NCBI GenBank assembly: GCA_015227615.1
Contig: JAALGZ010000014.1
Coordinates: 620,001 to 684,000 of the forward strand
Source of the DNA: Labyrinthula sp. Ha
Taxonomy: Eukaryota > Sar > Bigyra > Labyrinthulida > Labyrinthulaceae
Direction of reading: 5' to 3'
DNA: 64,000 nucleotides
Shown here: one piece after another, positions 58,501 to 64,000 of the stretch
Position numbering within the stretch: the first letter of the stretch is position 1
How the letters are laid out: each line of letters opens with the position of its first letter
The notes under the pieces: generated by a model
What the model saw: only the letters and a program-made list of their open reading frames with translations
What the model was told of the DNA's origin: nothing
Database searches by the model: none
Made by a program: the position numbers and the translations under genes

Positions 58501-58989
58501 TTACGAGCACGAAATGAAAGCGTATTATATTTTTGTATTCTTATTATATAGCTTTCGAAATCATTTGAAATATTTAATGATTTCTGTTTGTTTAGTGGTA
58601 TGTTTTGTATATTTGTATATTTGGTTTGGAGTAACCGAGAATCGAAAGAGTTAATGTTTGAGGATAGTTATCCGCAAGATATTCCTACAAAGGAAGGTCA
58701 AGGAACTTCGTACTTGTTTCGTTCTAGTACAGTTCAAGGTTCTTCCATTGATGTTTCGACACAGCAACAATTTTTATCAACTATTTCATTACCACAATAT
58801 AGAGCACAATCATTTTATAATCGTTTTAGAAGCATTGTGGGGGATAGTTATGCAAATAGACATAACGCAAATGTAGATACTGAAGTTAATATACTAGAGA
58901 GACGTACATCAGAGATTATTAGTCGCCCTAAGGTGACGAAAATAAGTGTTTGTGAACTACCAGTTCCTACACTAGGTGACAATTATTGA
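55556..58989 (+). CDS. Seven-transmembrane receptor-like protein with large ectodomain (eleven exons)
   Basis: Exons: 55556-55840, 55870-55929, 55960-56172, 56205-56489, 56521-56665, 56700-57112, 57144-57353, 57381-57594, 57624-58305, 58335-58521, 58552-58989. The ten introns are 29, 30, 32, 31, 34, 31, 27, 29, 29 and 30 nt, all GT-AG, and the phases fit throughout; product 1043 residues, stop TGA. The N-terminal 75 residues are basic and cytoplasmic, followed by an anchor (LTILFLVFVPLGTLVL). A beta-rich ectodomain of roughly residues 95-580 has at least eight N-glycosylation sequons. The C-terminal half has seven hydrophobic segments (DTILLITASICLCIVFYL; WVISLLFLLNLFFYG; FIEISIAWVYVSF; LFQISVGLIMFWYTVA; YGITAVLVGCLLFYVLLL; AATILILCVSGITLANLY; LFSGMFCIFVYLVW) and a polar tail. 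The layout is GPCR-like, but no receptor family is recognised. Codons are extremely AT-rich. Confidence 0.85.
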
Positions 58990-61900
58990 CTATTATAAGT
59001 TATTTAAGTCCAATAGTAAGTTGAATAATGTTTCTTGTTTAACAGGATGAGTATGAGGGTAGAATTTGTTGAGCCTACAGTATTCATGGTTTAAAATTAA
59101 CATTTATAGAATTTCGCTACTGTATTCCCTAATTTAGACCTCATTTCACAGATGTAATTATGTTCAAAGTTCAATTATACTGACAGTAGCTAAGTGTAGT
59201 TTAGGTCAACGAAGCCTTACAAAAAGAATAGGACCAAATGATTAGTTTGCCTATTTTTTCTAAGAATTACCTTGGCCATTGGAATCTTTAATAGGATTTC
59301 ATCCTTTGAAGGTCTTTTAATAGAGAATAGGGGTGTCATATTCATTTTGGCAAAGGTAGTGATAGTTTGTGTTGGGTAGTTGATTTTGTCAACAAGAGTT
59401 ATATTGCCTGTTGTGAATTCATATGGCGATGCTTCTTTAATAGAGCTCAGTTTTTCTACCGATACTTTTGTTTTAAGTGAAACCTATATATTCTTGAAGC
59501 GTTTCTCAGGACCCTAAAATTTCTTGATGTCTATGTGACTCTTAAGGCATAAGAATCTTATAATTCTGTGAAGAAAACTTTTGAGGGGATGTCATAATGA
59601 TATCAAGTGTTTCTTGTAGTTATTATAATAGAATAGTTTTTTTTCAGATATATTTTAGATTGTAGGACAGGTTTATCCATTATTACTCGTATTGGAAAAC
59701 GTTGCAGCAAAAGAAAAATTTTTGTTTAGATCAAGAGCAGAAAGCATTATATGACCTGACAAATGGCAGGACTTAGATATTAGAAATTTTATGAGCACCA
59801 CAGATCCCCATTTCAATTTTTTAATAACAATTGGACTGTTTATGTACAATTTAAAATTATATTTTAGAAACAGGACATAGTTCTTTTTCTGGGGTAGAGA
59901 ACGTGGTCCAGGATCCGCTCCATGGAATGATTGCAAATATATGGCGACGGCCTTCTTGTTTCCCATCCCGGTTCTCAAGAGTTTTGTTCTTGTTGATTTT
60001 CTACACCGGTCTCTGATTTGGGAAGTACCTTGCACTTTAGTATAAATTTCTTGAAGTTTATAACTCAGAGTCTAGGTAATGAGATTAGTGCTAATCAATA
60101 ACGAAATTTTATTTCTTTTGAGAACGTTTTCATAACTCTAAAATTATTAAGGAAAGCTAGAAAATTTAATTTTTATACTGAATTCTCACCTCGCAGAAGT
60201 TCCTAGAAGGGCCACGATTATTGGATATAATCATTTTTATAGCCTATAATTTATTCTGATAATGTAGCTAATGAGATTAATTGCTCATTGCATAATAAGT
60301 TTATAATAATTTTCTATGAAGTTCTATATTTAAATGTCAGTGAAATAGATCCATGGTTCTTACATTGTAGTATAAATCGCAATACTTAACTTGATGCCAA
60401 AATCGAAGATATTTTCCTAATAAGAACAAAATTCTATAGTGAGCTGCCAGATATAGCATGTAAAAATTTCTTATTACCAACTGCTTAAGCTCTTCATTTT
60501 TAAGTTGACTAGTTAATTAAATTTATAAAGAGCACAAATTTATGTATCTACTTAGTTAGTCATAGATATATCCGAATTTTCTAACTTCAAAACCTAACAT
60601 TATTAATACAGAACGTTTCAAAAGCAAAAGGTGTCACTGAATTGCAATAATAGCTAGCCAGTCGTTATAGATTTCCTAGAAGATTTACCGAATGAAATGT
60701 GAGTCCTATTAACTTTCAGAAACTCGGGTGAGATTGGAATGTGATATTAACAGAACGTGGTTACCTGTAACTTCATTTGCTTCCCATTATCTAGTAATGG
60801 AGGGACTCCATATGCTTCATCTGCACCACATAACAAACTTTTTTATTCTTAAGAGATTGAAGGAAAATTATATCCTTTTATAGGTTGTAACTCTTCTGCA
60901 ACAATTAATGAGGTTTTTATTAAGAAAACCTTGTCTTTTGTTAGCTATTTTGTAATAGAAATAGTAATTAATTTTGCTTTAATCCCTTCCAATTTACTAA
61001 ACTAATGTACGAATGAATGAAACTATACAAATTATATAACACTTCAAAACTCCAAATTATTTCTTGTGTCAGATTTCTGTTGGATTATGTTAGAAAAACT
61101 GAGTTTCATTTGCTTTCCATATAATGTTATATTTACTAATATTGCAACTTTTGCTATACAACTGTATTAACGTTGCCCTAAGTCAAGTGTCTACCTTCTT
61201 ATTCTAAATGTACCACAGAATAAGAATTAGTTCATCACTGCAGTAGTAAAACATATCCATCAATATAGTAGATACTATAGTATCTTCTTAGTAATCTACT
61301 TGACGCTGAAACGATTATTTCTTGAAGCATGTGGATGTTAGTTTTTTCATTTTTTATAACTGTCACAGTGTGAAATTTCATCTTAAAATTATCTACTTAA
61401 TATGAATTTATTTCGATAGAACTTCCTGTATATTATTTTACTATTACCATTCCAGGAAAGGAAAGTTGAGCTTTTATTCTTCAAATAAAGGAAATATTAT
61501 AAGATATTACCAGTAAAGTATTTTACTAAGGTTTCATAAATTATATCAAAGTACTGATAGTGAACCCGTTTAAAGTACTAACATTATGCTGGAATCAACA
61601 AGAAAAATCAGAAATTGAGAATTAGCTATATAGAAGGAAAGTGTGCATTCTTACGGAGTGAAAGGTAAGAAAATGCACAAATTCATGTTTTTGTAGATAT
61701 ATATTAAACGAAATATGGAGTTTAAAAAATAATACATGTGGGTTAAACTGGAATACATATACAAGCTTAATTTGAATAGCTTTAGATGTAGTGCTGAACT
61801 GATGAATGATTTGTTCAATGTTCTGTGTTGACGTTTTAATAATTAAACAGCGAGTATCATGCACGGATAATATTGCCATATTATATATATATATATATAT

Positions 61901-64000
61901 ATATATTCATAAATAAGAATAAATTCAATATTTATCCAGACAAGTAATTGTTAACTTTCCTGTTTTTACACAGCTTAAACTGCCTAGTGACTATTGTAAG
62001 ATTAGAATGTCATTAATATCTAGAAGTAGTTTTGAAATCAATCTCTGCGAGAGATTTAGGCTACAAACACAATCTTTTCTCATTTCTAAGATTTTAGGGC
62101 ATTCGGTTTATCTTTCATATTTTATTTATTATATAATATACTTATCACATTTCTGAAGAGATCCCAAAGGAAACAAATAACTTCTTATCTATTTTCTTAG
62201 GTTTAATGTTCCACTATAATATATCTACCATACTTGTTTCCATATTATAAATACACGAGTGGTACAGGATATGGGAAGAAAAATTGGACTCTTGCTGAAA
62301 AGTAGCTATGTATAGAAAGCTTTATCGCAGTTTTACATAAATATTTTAAAATCATTTTGTTATTATAGTCGCGAAACACACATAGAATAGTATTCTGCAT
62401 ACAAAAAATCGAACGGAAGTGTGACTTTCACATTCTTATCAAAACTAAAGGTGAAGTCGCAATTATTTTTTATCTTAGATTGTGATAATAGAATTTAAGT
62501 AATAAATTAAGTTGCCTTTATCTCAAAACTTAAAGTTTTCCTTATACGGGATTAAACATCTCAGCTTCATATCAATATATTTGAGCGTTATCTATAATTT
62601 ATAATTGAGTTTTTCTCGTGAGAAAGACATACCAGAGTCATATATTTGATTAAAAGATTATGTAACAAAGTAGTTCATATATTTAGCGGAGTTTTTTCTT
62701 TTCCCATCGAGCCATATTTTTTACAGAACTTAAGTTTTATTGCATAAAATGTATTATTGTATTTTCTTTTAAATGTAAGTATCTTCTGACATATCCGTTT
62801 TTAACTTTACATAACTTTACTAGATATATTCATTACTTTATCATGAATGTTTCTAGCATGAAAATTTTCTGAGAATAAAATCCTTTTTCAGGGAAAATGA
62901 TTAACATTCCAAAATTTTTTCAGTTTTATTATTTGCAATGATTGAGAATAAGATATATTTAAGATAAGATCGAAATTTTTTGGTCAATCTGTGGCGAGTT
63001 TCTTCAAATGAACCCATTCATTTTCAATAAGATTTGCATAACCATGTACATTCGTTATGAATCAACTTGTAATACCAGAAAAATAAATACTCGAGAAGTC
63101 TAGAATTAAAAAACTTTTTAAGAGTATTAGGTGGAACTAAATCATTTATAATACTCTGAATCTCAGTTTTTGCTATAGCCTTTGTGTTACTTGCTCGTCA
63201 AAAAAATCTCGACGCATTAATCACTTGGGCATCTTAATAAGGTTTAAAAATTACTACAACTTGCCTCCGATTAACTTTGCACTTATTAATCTTGCAAGCT
63301 TGTAAGACTGGACTGATTCTCCGAATAATATTTCATGATATTACAAATTGCCCAAAACAAAATTGGTCTCAGGCACAATATGTGCGTTTCTTAAAATACT
63401 TAAAAACACCGGGTTCTAGAACAAAATATAATAAACCTGCGTTTTCAAGCATTTTTCAAGCTAGGATTAAAAAGAACTATTATTGTTTATAACCAGAGTA
63501 CAGAGCAGTCGTTTACCTAATCTTTTTCATAGATTTTGCATCCTAATTCTACAGGTGCACCTCCATTGATGTAGCACAAACGTAGAGATGTGTTATTACT
63601 GACATTAGCTTTTATTGATTAGAAAAAATAAATCGGATATCTTGGTATCTCTTCAGGGTTCAACATAAGAGTGCTTTCAAAAATGATATTAGGCTATTTG
63701 CAGTTTGAATAAAACATAACTATTCAATTCTATTTCTGTCCGATATCATTTCATAATATATGATAAGAATGATATGCTTCATCTCTAATGGAGAATTCTA
63801 TATTAAAGTTATTAATTCAAAGGCCTTATAGTTCATATGGACCCCTACGTAGGAAAAAAATAGTCAGAAAAAGAGAGCCATCCTAATTATTAACAATAAA
63901 TAGTCTACCATGGATGAAACGAAACTTTTATAATATCTAAGAAAAAGGTATTCGGTCCATTGAAAAGTGCATTCATTGTACACTTGAAAACTTATTCGGA
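58990..64000. other. Long AT-rich region without a supported gene
   Basis: Five kilobases with very high AT content. Two patches are protein-like: 59880-60045, open on both strands (minus: MGNKKAVAIYLQSFHGADPG; plus: FFWGRERGPGSAPWNDCKYM), and plus 63277-63492 (KTGLILRIIFHDITNCPKQN, then WSQAQYVRFLKYLKTPGSRT, no ATG near its start). Neither is recognised and neither has a clean exon context. A (TA)n microsatellite is listed separately. Confidence 0.4.
61882..61907. repeat. (TA)n microsatellite
   Basis: About thirteen uninterrupted TA units in gene-free DNA. Expected to be length-polymorphic. Confidence 0.9.

Overview
This is nuclear DNA from a small-genome, AT-rich eukaryote, probably a unicellular protist or alga. 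Genes lie singly on either strand, stop codons TAA, TAG and TGA all terminate recognisable proteins (so this is not a ciliate-type code), and coding regions are broken by minute GT-AG introns. The 18 introns I could place with confidence, because splicing restores a conserved protein or a long open frame, are 27-34 nt with one exception of 103 nt. Introns of this size are known from Blastocystis, Paramecium and chlorarachniophyte nucleomorphs, but the long gene-poor stretches here fit none of those well, so the lineage is left open.

Layout. 2.1-5.9 kb: an ARM-repeat-like protein converging on a DDX6/Dhh1 RNA helicase. 9.8-10.9 kb: a GC-richer island with an unresolved membrane-protein gene on the minus strand. 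11.5-12.6 kb: an unrecognised protein. 16.6-17.05 kb: a 488-bp foldback element with a relative at 27.6 kb. 17.1-25.3 kb: the densest block, with an unresolved minus-strand gene, the oligosaccharyltransferase subunit STT3 in seven exons with a WSC-like C-terminal tail, a perfect 15-bp hairpin, a SPO11/TopoVIA-like protein and a convergent nucleotidyltransferase-fold protein. 29-33.5 kb: a small membrane protein, an acidic serine-rich protein and a double glycosyltransferase (GT31-like plus GT12-like). 37.3-40 kb: alpha-tubulin and a multi-membrane PX-domain protein. 42.9-45.6 kb: an unrecognised protein and a steroid 5-alpha-reductase family enzyme. 48.7-50.5 kb: an SH3-PX-SH3-FKBP fusion. 51.3-52.3 kb: weaker candidate genes. 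55.6-59.0 kb: an eleven-exon gene for a 1043-residue protein with a glycosylated ectodomain and a seven-helix C-terminal half. The last 5 kb holds no gene I can support.

Functionally the set is mixed housekeeping (mRNA decay, N-glycosylation, cytoskeleton, meiotic recombination, lipid reduction) plus secretory and surface functions (STT3 tail, double glycosyltransferase, 7TM protein, PX proteins). I see no operon-like logic, no tRNA or rRNA gene, no CRISPR array and no virus-derived element. The most unusual items are the fused architectures, the near-uniform intron length, the 7TM protein, the altered metal-site residues in the SPO11-like and nucleotidyltransferase-like proteins, and several GC-richer islands in which protein-like stretches jump between frames and may be genes with unsolved splicing or decayed genes.
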